A DNA stretch of 64,000 nt. Source: SG8-41 sp963699525 (GTDB taxonomy: Bacteria > Pseudomonadota > Gammaproteobacteria > Burkholderiales > SG8-41). The notes under the pieces were generated by a model that worked only from the letters and a program-made list of their open reading frames with translations, did no database searches and was not told the origin of the DNA. Below, one piece after another: positions 16,640 through 24,345 of the stretch (position 1 is the stretch's first letter; each line of letters opens with the position of its first letter). Where the stretch lies: positions 69,856-133,855 of the forward strand of contig CAVOUI010000020.1 of NCBI GenBank assembly GCA_963699525.1. Reading direction: 5' to 3'. Made by a program: the position numbers and the translations under genes.

Positions 16640-17089
16640 ATGATCGTTTTTGACCTGGGCTGCGCCAACAATCATCGCTTCGAGGGCTGGTTCGACTCGA
16701 ACGAGGACTGCGAGCGCCAGGTCGGGAGCAAGCGCGTTGCCTGCCCGCTCTGCGGCAACGCCGATGTGACGCGCCTGCCGCACGCCTCGCACATCAAGAG
16801 CGGGGCGAAGGAACGTGCGCCGCGCGCGGATACCGCCGTTGCAGGAGAGCAGCAGTACGCGAATACCGGCGCCGACCTGCTCTCCAAGGTCATCGAGCAC
16901 GTCATCAACAATTCGGAAGACGTCGGGGCGGCGTTTCCCGAAGAAGCGCGCAAGATTCACTATCGGGAGACGCCCGAGCGCAGGATACGCGGCACGGCCT
17001 CGCACGACGAGGTCGACGCGCTGCGCGATGAGGGCATCGAGGTCTTGGCGCTTCCCGTGCCCGCCCACCGCCTGGGCAAGACGCATTAG
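16640..17089 (+). CDS. DUF1178 family protein
   Basis: A conserved protein of 149 residues with no established function. The N-terminus MIVFDLGCANNHRFEGWF and the CPLCG pair near residue 33 form a possible partial zinc-binding site. The C-terminal part, including FPEEARKIHYRETPER, is the most conserved in the family as I recall it. The ATG at 16640 is supported by family starts; upstream in-frame codons lie in tRNA-Leu. It stands alone after the tRNA cluster and precedes a universal stress protein. Confidence 0.88.
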   Translation: MIVFDLGCANNHRFEGWFDSNEDCERQVGSKRVACPLCGNADVTRLPHASHIKSGAKERAPRADTAVAGEQQYANTGADLLSKVIEHVINNSEDVGAAFPEEARKIHYRETPERRIRGTASHDEVDALRDEGIEVLALPVPAHRLGKTH

Positions 17090-17113
17090 CGCTCACCACG
17101 CTGGGGAGAGGCG

Positions 17114-17557
17114 ATGTTCAAGCACATATTGCTGCCGACCGACGGCTCCAAGCTGTCGAACCGGGCGGTCGGGATCGGCATCCGGTTTGCCGGGAAAATC
17201 CGGGCCCGGGTGACCGCCCTGCACGTCGTGCCGGCGTTCAAGGCATTCGCCAACGAAGGCTTCGCACCGTTGAGCCCCGTGCTGAAGAGACGCCTCGAAG
17301 AGGAGGCGCGCGCGGGGGCCGCCCGGATACTCGACTCGATCGCCCGGCAGGCTCGGTCGCGCAGGGTGCGGTGCGCAACGCTGGTGGTGGCGAGCGATTT
17401 GCCCTATCAGGAAATTATCGCGACTGCGCGCCGGAAGAAGTGCGACCTCATCCTGATGGCCTCGCACGGCCGCCGCGGCCTGTCGAGCCTGCTGCTCGGC
17501 AGCGAGACCGCCAAGGTCCTGCTCCACTCCAAGGTGCCGGTGCTGGTGGTGCGCTGA
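17114..17557 (+). CDS. Universal stress protein (UspA family)
   Basis: A single-domain UspA protein of 147 residues. It opens with MFKHILLPTDGSKLSNRA and carries the nucleotide-binding signature GRRGLSSLLLGSETAKVL, so ATP binding is likely. Such proteins act in stress survival, but the specific role cannot be read. It lies 24 bp after the DUF1178 gene on the same strand and converges with the TctC gene. Confidence 0.92.
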   Translation: MFKHILLPTDGSKLSNRAVGIGIRFAGKIRARVTALHVVPAFKAFANEGFAPLSPVLKRRLEEEARAGAARILDSIARQARSRRVRCATLVVASDLPYQEIIATARRKKCDLILMASHGRRGLSSLLLGSETAKVLLHSKVPVLVVR

Positions 17558-17582
17558 CGCCGCGGGCGCTGCCAGCCGTCGG

Positions 17583-18566
17583 TCAATCGGGCCGAATGTT
17601 GGCCGCGCGGATGACCTTCTTCCAGCGTTCGTGGTCTTCCCGCATGTAGCTCGCCAGTCCCGCAGCAGTACTCGGGGAGGGCTCGGCCCCCTGGCTCGCG
17701 AGCCGCTGCGAGAGCTCGGCCTCAGCGAGAAGCTTTACGATCTGGGCGTTCAGCCGTTTGACGATGGCCTGGGGTGTCGCGGCGGGCGCGAACAGGCCGT
17801 ACCAGGCGACGAACTCGAAGCCGGGCACGCCGGATTCCGCGACGGTGGGTACGTCCGGCGCAGCCGGCGAGCGCTTGGCGCTGCCGACGGCGATGCCATT
17901 CAACTTGCCGGCCCTGACGTGCGGCAGCACCGCGGGCATGCTGGTGAACTGGAGCGAGACCTGCCCGGAAAAGAGATCGACGAGGGCGGGCCCGGTGCCT
18001 TTGTAGGGCACGTGCAGGAGGTCGATGCCGGCCATGGCCTTCAGCATCTCCATGCCAAGGTGCTGCGCGCTGCCGTAGCCGGCGGAAGCGTAGCTGATTC
18101 GCCCCGGCTGGTCCTTCGCCAGTGCAACCAACTGTTTCACCGATTTCGCCGGCAACGAGGGGTGGGCGACGAGCATCTGGGAATTAACCACGAGCATGCT
18201 GACGGGGGCGAAATCGCGAAACGGGTCGTACGACAGCTTCGCGTGCAGCGCCGGATTGATGCTCATGCCGCCCGACTGGCCCTGGAGCAGGGTATAGCCA
18301 TCCGGGCTTGCCCGCGCGGCGGCTTCCACGCCGACCACGCCCCCGGCGCCGCCGCGATTGTCCACGACGACCTGCTGGCCCCACGCCTCGGTCAGCTTCT
18401 GGCCGATGGCGCGGGCCACGAAATCGCTGGGGCCCCCGGGAGGAAAGGTCACGATGAGGCGAATCGGCTTGGAGGGATACGTCTGCGCCGCCGCGGCAAT
18501 CCAGCCTATCGCGAGCGCGACCGAGCAGCACGTCCGGATGAGCCGCCGCTGGAATCGAATGCGCAT
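17583..18566 (-). CDS. TctC/Bug-family periplasmic solute-binding protein
   Basis: Binding component of a tripartite tricarboxylate transporter, taking up carboxylated solutes; no TctA/TctB membrane genes are nearby. The product has 327 residues. The signal peptide runs to about residue 28 (IAAAAQ). Family landmarks are YPSKPIRLIVTFPPGGPSD, VVVDNRGGAGG and SYASAGYGS. The start MRIRFQRR is chosen so that the signal peptide has a basic n-region. It is divergent from the acyl-CoA operon, which may be involved in using its ligand (inference). Confidence 0.9.
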   Translation of the reverse strand: MRIRFQRRLIRTCCSVALAIGWIAAAAQTYPSKPIRLIVTFPPGGPSDFVARAIGQKLTEAWGQQVVVDNRGGAGGVVGVEAAARASPDGYTLLQGQSGGMSINPALHAKLSYDPFRDFAPVSMLVVNSQMLVAHPSLPAKSVKQLVALAKDQPGRISYASAGYGSAQHLGMEMLKAMAGIDLLHVPYKGTGPALVDLFSGQVSLQFTSMPAVLPHVRAGKLNGIAVGSAKRSPAAPDVPTVAESGVPGFEFVAWYGLFAPAATPQAIVKRLNAQIVKLLAEAELSQRLASQGAEPSPSTAAGLASYMREDHERWKKVIRAANIRPD

Positions 18567-18668
18567 GTCACTCCCTCGCCTCGCGTAATCTAGCATAAGG
18601 GGGGTGGTGCGCCCCGCGGCGAAAGGAATCGGCTAAACTACTCGCCTCGCACGCGCCGCTCGCGAACG

Positions 18669-19481
18669 ATGAACGATCCCGCCGCGCCTCCGCAATCCCT
18701 CACCGACAAGCTGATCGCCAGGAAAGACGGCGCTATCGGCTGGGTCATCTTTAACAACCCCGATCGCCACAATGCCACCTCGTACGAGATGTGGCAGTCG
18801 CTGCCCATGGTCCTGGAGGCATACGTCAAGGACCCTGAGGTGCGGGTAATCGTATTTCGCGGCGCCGGCGAAAAGGCGTTCAGTGCGGGCGCGGACATCT
18901 CGCAGTTCAAGGAAAAGCGCAGCGGGGCAGCAGCCACGGAATACAACGCCGCGGCGGATGCCGCGAGCCAGGCACTGCGGCAGTGTGCGAAGCCAACCCT
19001 CGCGATGATCCGGGGCTACTGCATCGGGGGCGGAACCGCGGTTGCCGTGGGCTGTGACATCCGCATCGCTGCGGACGATGCGCGCTTCGGCGTGCCGGCC
19101 GCGAAGCTCGGCCTCGGCTACCGGTTCGATGGCATCAAGCGTCTCGCCTCCGTCGTCGGCCCGGCGCGCACCGCCGAGATCTTCTTCACCGCCCGCCAGT
19201 TCACGGCGCAGGAAGCGCTGCAGATGGGGCTCGTCAACCGGTTGGTGCCGGCGGCCGAGCTCGAAGGCTTCGTCGAAGACTACGCCCGCGCGATAGCACT
19301 CAATGCCCCACTCACGATCGCGGCGGTTAAACGCGCGCTCATCGAACTGCAGAAGGATCCCGCGGAGCGCGATCTCGCCCTTTGCCAGCGCATGGTGGAC
19401 GCCTGCTTCGCGAGCGAGGACTACCGCGAAGGCCAGGCCGCCTTCATGGAAAAGCGCAAGCCGCGGTTCACGGGCCGCTGA
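18669..19481 (+). CDS. Crotonase-family enzyme lacking both hydratase glutamates
   Basis: An enoyl-CoA hydratase/isomerase-fold protein of 270 residues. The oxyanion-hole segments are AFSAGADISQF and RGYCIGGGTAVA. In rat mitochondrial hydratase, catalytic Glu residues sit in GGGCE and FGQPE; here the equivalents read GGGTA and FGVPA. Simple enoyl-CoA hydration is therefore doubtful, and decarboxylation, isomerisation or thioester hydrolysis are alternatives. It is first in an operon with a 3-hydroxyacyl-CoA dehydrogenase and a thiolase, so a role in degrading a CoA-linked acid is well supported even if the step is unknown. Confidence 0.88.
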   Translation: MNDPAAPPQSLTDKLIARKDGAIGWVIFNNPDRHNATSYEMWQSLPMVLEAYVKDPEVRVIVFRGAGEKAFSAGADISQFKEKRSGAAATEYNAAADAASQALRQCAKPTLAMIRGYCIGGGTAVAVGCDIRIAADDARFGVPAAKLGLGYRFDGIKRLASVVGPARTAEIFFTARQFTAQEALQMGLVNRLVPAAELEGFVEDYARAIALNAPLTIAAVKRALIELQKDPAERDLALCQRMVDACFASEDYREGQAAFMEKRKPRFTGR

Positions 19482-19495
19482 AGCAGGGGACCACC

Positions 19496-21025
19496 ATGCC
19501 ATTCGAGGCGAGCCGACGCGACCTTACGGTCGGAGTGATCGGGACCGGCGCGATGGGGCGGGGCATCGCCCAGGTTGCCGCGGCGGGCGGCATGCAGGTG
19601 CTGATGAGCGACAGTCGGCCGGGCGCGGCCGACGAGGCGCGCGGATTCATCGACAAGATGCTTGCCCGCGCTGCGGAAAAAGGCGCGATGACGAAGGACG
19701 AAGCGGTCGGCGCAGTCAACCGGATCAGGGTCGTCGGTGGACCGGAGGCCATGAAGCCTTGCCAGGTCGTGATCGAGGCCATCGTCGAGAACCTCGAGGC
19801 CAAGCAAAAGCTGTTCGCCGAGCTCGAGGCCGTGGTCGCGCCGGATTGCATACTCGCGACGAACACGTCCTCTCTCTCCGTGACGACCATCGCCTCGAAG
19901 CTCAAGACGCCGCAGCGCTTTGCCGGATTCCACTTCTTCAATCCGGTGCCGCTGATGAAGCTGGTGGAGGTGATCGACGGGCTGCAGACCGAGGGCTGGG
20001 TAGGCGACGCGCTGATGGCGGTGGGCCGCCGGATGACGCGCGAACCCGTGCGGCTGAAGGATGCGCCCGGTTTCCTCGTCAACCAGGTCGGGCGCGGGTT
20101 CACGCTGGAGGCGGCGCACCTTGCCTACGAGGGAATCGCAGGATTTGCCGACGTGGACCGCGTGATGCGCGACGTCGGCGGCTTCCGCATGGGACCGTTC
20201 GAGCTGATGGAGCTGACCGGCCTGGACGTGACCCATCCGGCATCCGAACTGATCTATCGCCAGTTCTTCGAGGAGCCGCGCTACCGGCCGAACCTCATCA
20301 TGCGCAGCCGCTACGAGGCGGGCGTGCTGGGCCGCAAGTCCAGGCGCGGTTTCTACGATTACGACGCCGAGATGAAGCCGATCGTGCCGCCCGAGCCACC
20401 CGCGCCTGTGGCACGCCCCGCGAGCGTCTGGGTGAGCCCAGTCGACGCCCAAGGCCATGCTGCCCTCGTTGGGCTGCTGAACTCGCTGGGCATCCACCGG
20501 GAGACGGCGGCGAAGCCGAGCCCGCAGGCGCTGATCCTGGTCACCCCCGTCGGGGAGGATGCGACGACCTGCGCAGTGGAGCAGGGGCTCGATCCGCGGA
20601 GGACCGTTGCGGTCGATACCCTCTTCCCCATGGCGAAGCGCCGCACCCTCATGAGCACGCCCGTAACCGACGCGGCCTATCGCGAGGCGGCGCACGGCCT
20701 CTTCGCCGCTGATGGCGTGCCGGTCACCGTGTGCCGCGACAGCCCGGGCTTCATCGCGCAACGAATCGTCGCGATGATCGTCAACATCGGCTGCTCGATC
20801 GCGCAGAGCCGCACCGCCCAGCCCGCCGATATCGACAAGGCAGTCATGCTCGGTCTCAACTACCCGAACGGGCCGTTCGGGTTCGGTGATGTCCTGGGTC
20901 CCGGCCGCGTCTACCGGGTGCTGTCCTCCATGCACAGAATCTACGGCGATCCGCGCTACCGCCCCAACATCTGGCTCGCCCGGCGCGCGAAGCTGGGCGT
21001 GTCGCTATTGACCCCGGAACCCTGA
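19496..21025 (+). CDS. 3-hydroxyacyl-CoA dehydrogenase with duplicated C-terminal domain (PaaH-like)
   Basis: NAD-dependent oxidation of a 3-hydroxyacyl-CoA. The product has 509 residues. The Rossmann motif GVIGTGAMGRGIAQ is near residue 12, followed by IEAIVENLEAKQKLF, the catalytic His region FAGFHFFNPVPLMKLVEV, and two 3HCDH C-terminal domains (KDAPGFLVNQVGRG and RDSPGFIAQRIVAM). This length and duplication match the PaaH/PaaC type that oxidises 3-hydroxyadipyl-CoA. The ATG is 14 nt after the crotonase stop, and the thiolase follows. The aromatic-acid lower-pathway assignment is inference. Confidence 0.9.
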   Translation: MPFEASRRDLTVGVIGTGAMGRGIAQVAAAGGMQVLMSDSRPGAADEARGFIDKMLARAAEKGAMTKDEAVGAVNRIRVVGGPEAMKPCQVVIEAIVENLEAKQKLFAELEAVVAPDCILATNTSSLSVTTIASKLKTPQRFAGFHFFNPVPLMKLVEVIDGLQTEGWVGDALMAVGRRMTREPVRLKDAPGFLVNQVGRGFTLEAAHLAYEGIAGFADVDRVMRDVGGFRMGPFELMELTGLDVTHPASELIYRQFFEEPRYRPNLIMRSRYEAGVLGRKSRRGFYDYDAEMKPIVPPEPPAPVARPASVWVSPVDAQGHAALVGLLNSLGIHRETAAKPSPQALILVTPVGEDATTCAVEQGLDPRRTVAVDTLFPMAKRRTLMSTPVTDAAYREAAHGLFAADGVPVTVCRDSPGFIAQRIVAMIVNIGCSIAQSRTAQPADIDKAVMLGLNYPNGPFGFGDVLGPGRVYRVLSSMHRIYGDPRYRPNIWLARRAKLGVSLLTPEP

Positions 21026-21064
21026 TGCCCGCAATCGTCACGATGCCCTGAAAGGAGAACCCCC

Positions 21065-22267
21065 ATGCTCGAAGCCTACATCTACGAAGGGGTACGCACG
21101 CCCTTCGGACGCCACGCCGGCGTTCTCGCCAAGGTACGGCCCGACGACCTGCTCGCCGACGCCATGCGCAACGTCATGAAGAAGACGGCGTTCAAGCCGG
21201 ATCAGGTTGAGGACATCATCGTGGGTTGCGCGAACCAGGGTGGAGAGGACAGCCGCTGCGTCGCGCGCCACGCGGGGCTGGTGGCCGGACTGCCGGTGGA
21301 GACGCCCGGGACCGTGCTCCAGCGCAATTGCGCGAGCGGGCTGGGGGCCGTGGTCCACGCCGCCCACGCGCTTACCGCGGGCGAGGGAGATGTCTATCTG
21401 GTCGGGGGGGTGGAAAGCATGAGCCGGTCACCGCTGGTCATGAGCCGGGCCGAGTCCGCGTTCGCGCGCGACATCCGGCTCTACGACAGCACCATCGGGC
21501 CGCGCTTTTCCAATCCCAAGCTGGTCAAGCAATTCGGTGACGACCAGATGCCGCAGACCGCGGACACGCTGGCGCGCCAGTACGAAATCAAGCGCGAGGA
21601 AGCGGACCGGTTTGCCCTGCGCTCGCAGCAACGCTACGCCATCGCCAAGGGCGAGGGTTTCTTCTCTGGAGAGATCGCGCCAGTCGAGCTGCCGCCTACG
21701 CGCAAGGGCCCGGTGCCCCCGGTCGCCGAGGACGAGCACCCGCGCCCGAACACGGACCTCGACACGCTGGCCCGGATGCGCCCGCTCTACGACGGCGGCG
21801 TCACCACCGCCGGCAACGCTTCGGGGGTGAATGACGGTGCGGTGGCGATGCTCCTCGGCTCGAAGGCAGCGGGACAAAAGGCGGGCACGAAGCCGCTCGC
21901 GCGCATCATCGCCAGCGCAGCGGCAGGCGTGCCGCCCCAGATCATGGGCATTGGCCCGGTCGCGGCCTGCAAGAAGGTCCTGGCGCGCAGCGGCCTCGCG
22001 CTGAAGGACATGGACGTGATCGAGATCAACGAGGCGTTCGCCGCGCAGGTTCTGGCCTGCCTGAAGGGGCTTGGCATCGCGTTCGACGACAGCCGTGTCA
22101 ATCCCAACGGCGGCGCCATCGCCCTCGGTCATCCTCTCGGCGCGTCGGGAGCCCGACTTGCCCTGACGGCCGCGCGTCAGCTCGGGCGCGTCGGGGGTCG
22201 CTACGCCCTCGTGAGTCTCTGCATTGGGGGCGGGCAGGGCATGGCGGCAATTCTTGAACGAACCTGA
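21065..22267 (+). CDS. Thiolase, 3-oxoadipyl-CoA thiolase-like
   Basis: Cleaves a 3-oxoacyl-CoA to acetyl-CoA plus a shortened acyl-CoA. The product has 400 residues. The nucleophile C89 lies in LQRNCASGL, and the other catalytic motifs are NPNGGAIALGHPLGASGAR and SLCIGGGQG. The stretch GCANQGGEDSRCVAR and the later MPQTADTLA resemble PcaF/PaaJ thiolases more than acetoacetyl-CoA thiolases, by memory of those sequences. It is third gene of the operon, with a ribosome site (AAAGGAG) upstream of its ATG. Together with the two preceding genes it forms a beta-oxidation-like cassette. Confidence 0.92.
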   Translation: MLEAYIYEGVRTPFGRHAGVLAKVRPDDLLADAMRNVMKKTAFKPDQVEDIIVGCANQGGEDSRCVARHAGLVAGLPVETPGTVLQRNCASGLGAVVHAAHALTAGEGDVYLVGGVESMSRSPLVMSRAESAFARDIRLYDSTIGPRFSNPKLVKQFGDDQMPQTADTLARQYEIKREEADRFALRSQQRYAIAKGEGFFSGEIAPVELPPTRKGPVPPVAEDEHPRPNTDLDTLARMRPLYDGGVTTAGNASGVNDGAVAMLLGSKAAGQKAGTKPLARIIASAAAGVPPQIMGIGPVAACKKVLARSGLALKDMDVIEINEAFAAQVLACLKGLGIAFDDSRVNPNGGAIALGHPLGASGARLALTAARQLGRVGGRYALVSLCIGGGQGMAAILERT

Positions 22268-22294
22268 GAATCTTGCGCCGCGATGGGCGAGCGG

Positions 22295-22328
22295 CCCGCT
22301 GGGGACCTGTTTTCCGCCGCCCAGCGGG
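22295..22328. terminator. Hairpin after the thiolase operon
   Basis: A perfect 9-bp inverted repeat, CCCGCTGGG (22295-22303) and CCCAGCGGG (22320-22328), with a 16-nt loop, lies 28 nt after the thiolase stop. No T-tract follows, so it may be a Rho-assisted 3'-end structure rather than an intrinsic terminator. Confidence 0.4.
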
Positions 22329-22351
22329 TGCGCCACGATGGGCCAGCCCAT

Positions 22352-22366
22352 TGGCACCCTAATTGC
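22352..22366 (+). promoter_or_regulatory. Sigma-54 (RpoN) promoter upstream of the PAS protein gene
   Basis: TGGCAC at 22352-22357, five bases, then TTGC at 22363-22366. The invariant GG and GC are separated by exactly 10 bp, as in the -24/-12 consensus TGGCACG-N4-TTGCW. Transcription would start near 22378, about 96 nt before the ATG at 22474. An RpoN activator site would be expected upstream, possibly inside the thiolase gene. Confidence 0.7.
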
Positions 22367-22388
22367 GTACGTTTTGCTCTGTGCCACT

Positions 22389-22413
22389 GTCCCGGCCCCA
22401 AGGGGGCTGGGAC
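22389..22413 (+). other. Stable hairpin in the PAS-gene leader
   Basis: GTCCCGGCCCC pairs with GGGGCTGGGAC (11 bp with one G.T) around an AAG loop. It begins about 11 nt after the predicted sigma-54 start, so it would cap the 5' end of the mRNA. A T5 run (22422-22426) follows 8 nt later. It could stabilise the transcript or attenuate it. Confidence 0.5.
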
Positions 22414-22473
22414 GTACAGGCTTTTTGCGTATGTTTGACGAATAGTCGTCGCTTTAGGATAGGCTAGAACGGT

Positions 22474-23379
22474 ATGCCATTGCAGGAATGGGTCGCCGAT
22501 ACACTGATGGGACGGTCCTCCCATTGGCTGCGGTTTGTGGGCTCCGGCGTCGTCACGCTGCTGTCGGTGCTTATGGTCGCGGTCCTGTGGCGCGGAATGA
22601 ACGCCATTACCGACCCGGGCCTGCTGCTCCTTTTCACCGTCGCCGCCTCCACCTACCTCGCGGGCGGCATGGCCGGCATGCTGAGCGCCGCCATCGTGCT
22701 CTTCTGCTCGTTCGTCCTGTTCTCGCACCCGCTTTATCCGTTCCGCTACAACGAGCTCGACTGGAGGCAGATGATGGTCATCGTAGTCGCCTGCCCCGTC
22801 ATCGCGCTCATGGTGGGCTCGCTCAAGGAGCAGGTCGACCGCCTGAAACTCATCACCCGCGAGGCCCAGACGTTGAGGGATGAAATCCGCCGGTTGGAGA
22901 CGGTCAAGGAAGCGCAATACCTGTGCGAGCTGCGCTTCCGGCTGATGGCGGACTGCATCATCGACTACGCCGTGTGCCAGCTCGATGCCAACGGCTCGGT
23001 CAGGAACTGGAACGTCGGCGCGGAACGGCTGCTTGGATACTCCGCTGCGGAGATCGTTGGGCAGAGCTATTCGAGATTCTTCACCAAAGAAGATATCCTC
23101 TCCCGGCACCCGGAACGCCTGATGGACCAGGCGAGGTTTTCGGGGAGGGCAGGTCAGGAGGCCTGGCGTCTACGTAAGGGTGGGGGACGGCTGCACTGCC
23201 GCAGTTCGATCATTCCGCTCAAGAATCAGCAGGGCGCGGAGGCCGGCTACCTCCTCGTCATTCATGACCTCACCCGCATGGAAGAAGCCAACCTCGCAAC
23301 GCTCAAGGCTCAGGCCGAACTGGAGGCGATGCGCAATCGCCTGAGTTCGACCGAAAGCGGATCCGACACCACGGCCTAG
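22474..23379 (+). CDS. Membrane PAS-domain sensor without an output domain
   Basis: A protein of 301 residues. About four hydrophobic segments lie between residues 17 and 112 (DUF4118-like arrangement), followed by a predicted coiled coil (about 113-148). A PAS domain covers about 150-265 (MADCIIDYAVCQLDANGSVRN; NVGAERLLGYSAAEIVGQSY), and a short helical tail ends the protein. No histidine-kinase, GGDEF, EAL or methyl-accepting region follows. The tail ends cleanly in a stop, so it may be a natural stand-alone sensor or the remnant of a kinase. A sigma-54 promoter precedes it. Ligand and partner are unknown. Confidence 0.85.
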   Translation: MPLQEWVADTLMGRSSHWLRFVGSGVVTLLSVLMVAVLWRGMNAITDPGLLLLFTVAASTYLAGGMAGMLSAAIVLFCSFVLFSHPLYPFRYNELDWRQMMVIVVACPVIALMVGSLKEQVDRLKLITREAQTLRDEIRRLETVKEAQYLCELRFRLMADCIIDYAVCQLDANGSVRNWNVGAERLLGYSAAEIVGQSYSRFFTKEDILSRHPERLMDQARFSGRAGQEAWRLRKGGGRLHCRSSIIPLKNQQGAEAGYLLVIHDLTRMEEANLATLKAQAELEAMRNRLSSTESGSDTTA

Positions 23380-23547
23380 GCAGCCCCGGTTTGGCTGGCG
23401 GGCAGGGCCTCAAGAGAATTCCTGGAGGTGCGAAGGCCATAGGCCCCCGGCCCGACCCTCAAGCTAGTTGACATAATATACATTATACGCATGTATTGGC
23501 ATCCCGCTGTAGCCCGGGCGGCCAACGGACAGGCGTCAAGGCGCTTC
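23380..23547. other. Gene-free spacer with an AT-rich near-palindrome
   Basis: This 168-bp gap separates the ends of the PAS gene and tatD. Within it, 23473-23486 (ATAATATACATTAT) matches its own reverse complement at 12 of 14 positions and is strikingly AT-rich for this genome. A TTGACA lies at 23468-23473 without a matching -10. It could be a protein-binding site. I see no gene or terminator. Confidence 0.4.
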
Positions 23548-24324
23548 CTAGGAGCGGCCAGCGCGAGCCTTGAACAAACGAAAGAAGTTGGAACTCGTTG
23601 CCGTTGCAACTTCGTCCAGTGAGACCTGCTTCAGGCGTGCGAGCTCCTCCGCTACGTATTTCACCAGGCCCGGCTCGTTGGTCTTGCCGCGGTACGGGAC
23701 CGGGGCAAGGAACGGAGAATCGGTCTCTATCAGCATCCGCTCCAATGGGACCTGGCGCGCGACCTCCCGAAGCGCCGTGGCGTTCTTGAAGGTGACAATG
23801 CCCGAGAACGAGATCAGGAAGCCGAGGTCGATCGCGGCCTGCGCCACTTCCCAGCTTCCGGTGAAGCAGTGCATCACGCCTCCCACGTCCGACGCCCCTT
23901 CCTCGCGCATGATGCGCAGCGTGTCCTCGGCAGCGTCGCGCATGTGGATGATGAGCGGCTTGCCGCTGCGCCGCGCTGCCCGGATGTGGGTTCGGAAGCG
24001 CTCGCGCTGCCACTCGGCTCCACCCTTGATGCGGTAATGGTCGAGCCCGGTCTCGCCGATCGCCACGACCCTGGGATGATCGGCGAGCGTGACGAGTTCC
24101 TGTTCCGTCACCACGGGCACATCCTCGTAGTCGGGGTGCACCCCCACCGATGCGCTGAGGTTCGGGTAGCGCTCGGCCAGCGCCCGGACCTGCGGAAACT
24201 CCTGCAGCGTGACGCTCACACAGAGCGCGTGCGTCACCTGGTTCGTGCGCATCAGCTCCAGTGCGTCGTCCACCCGCGCGGCCAGGTCCGGAAAGTCGAG
24301 GTGGCAGTGGGAATCGACCAGCAT
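23548..24324 (-). CDS. TatD-family metal-dependent hydrolase
   Basis: TIM-barrel hydrolase of 258 residues. Metal ligands are visible in SHCHLDF (N-terminal HxH), the Glu of IGETGLDHYR, the His residues of PLIIHMRDA and MHCFTGS, and the Asp of ETDSPFLAPVPYRGKTNEP. Family members have 3'-5' DNase or D-aminoacyl-tRNA deacylase activity. It is closer to the YcfH paralogue, which is conserved downstream of holB as here. Last gene of the minus-strand tmk-holB-tatD run. Confidence 0.92.
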   Translation of the reverse strand: MLVDSHCHLDFPDLAARVDDALELMRTNQVTHALCVSVTLQEFPQVRALAERYPNLSASVGVHPDYEDVPVVTEQELVTLADHPRVVAIGETGLDHYRIKGGAEWQRERFRTHIRAARRSGKPLIIHMRDAAEDTLRIMREEGASDVGGVMHCFTGSWEVAQAAIDLGFLISFSGIVTFKNATALREVARQVPLERMLIETDSPFLAPVPYRGKTNEPGLVKYVAEELARLKQVSLDEVATATSSNFFRLFKARAGRS

Positions 24325-24345
24325 AAGGCGGACGTTGTCGAAAAG

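Noticed and set aside
23468..23496. TTGACA followed by AT-rich sequence as a plus-strand promoter
   Set aside because: No -10-like hexamer lies 16-18 bp downstream, and the only downstream gene is on the other strand and ends there.
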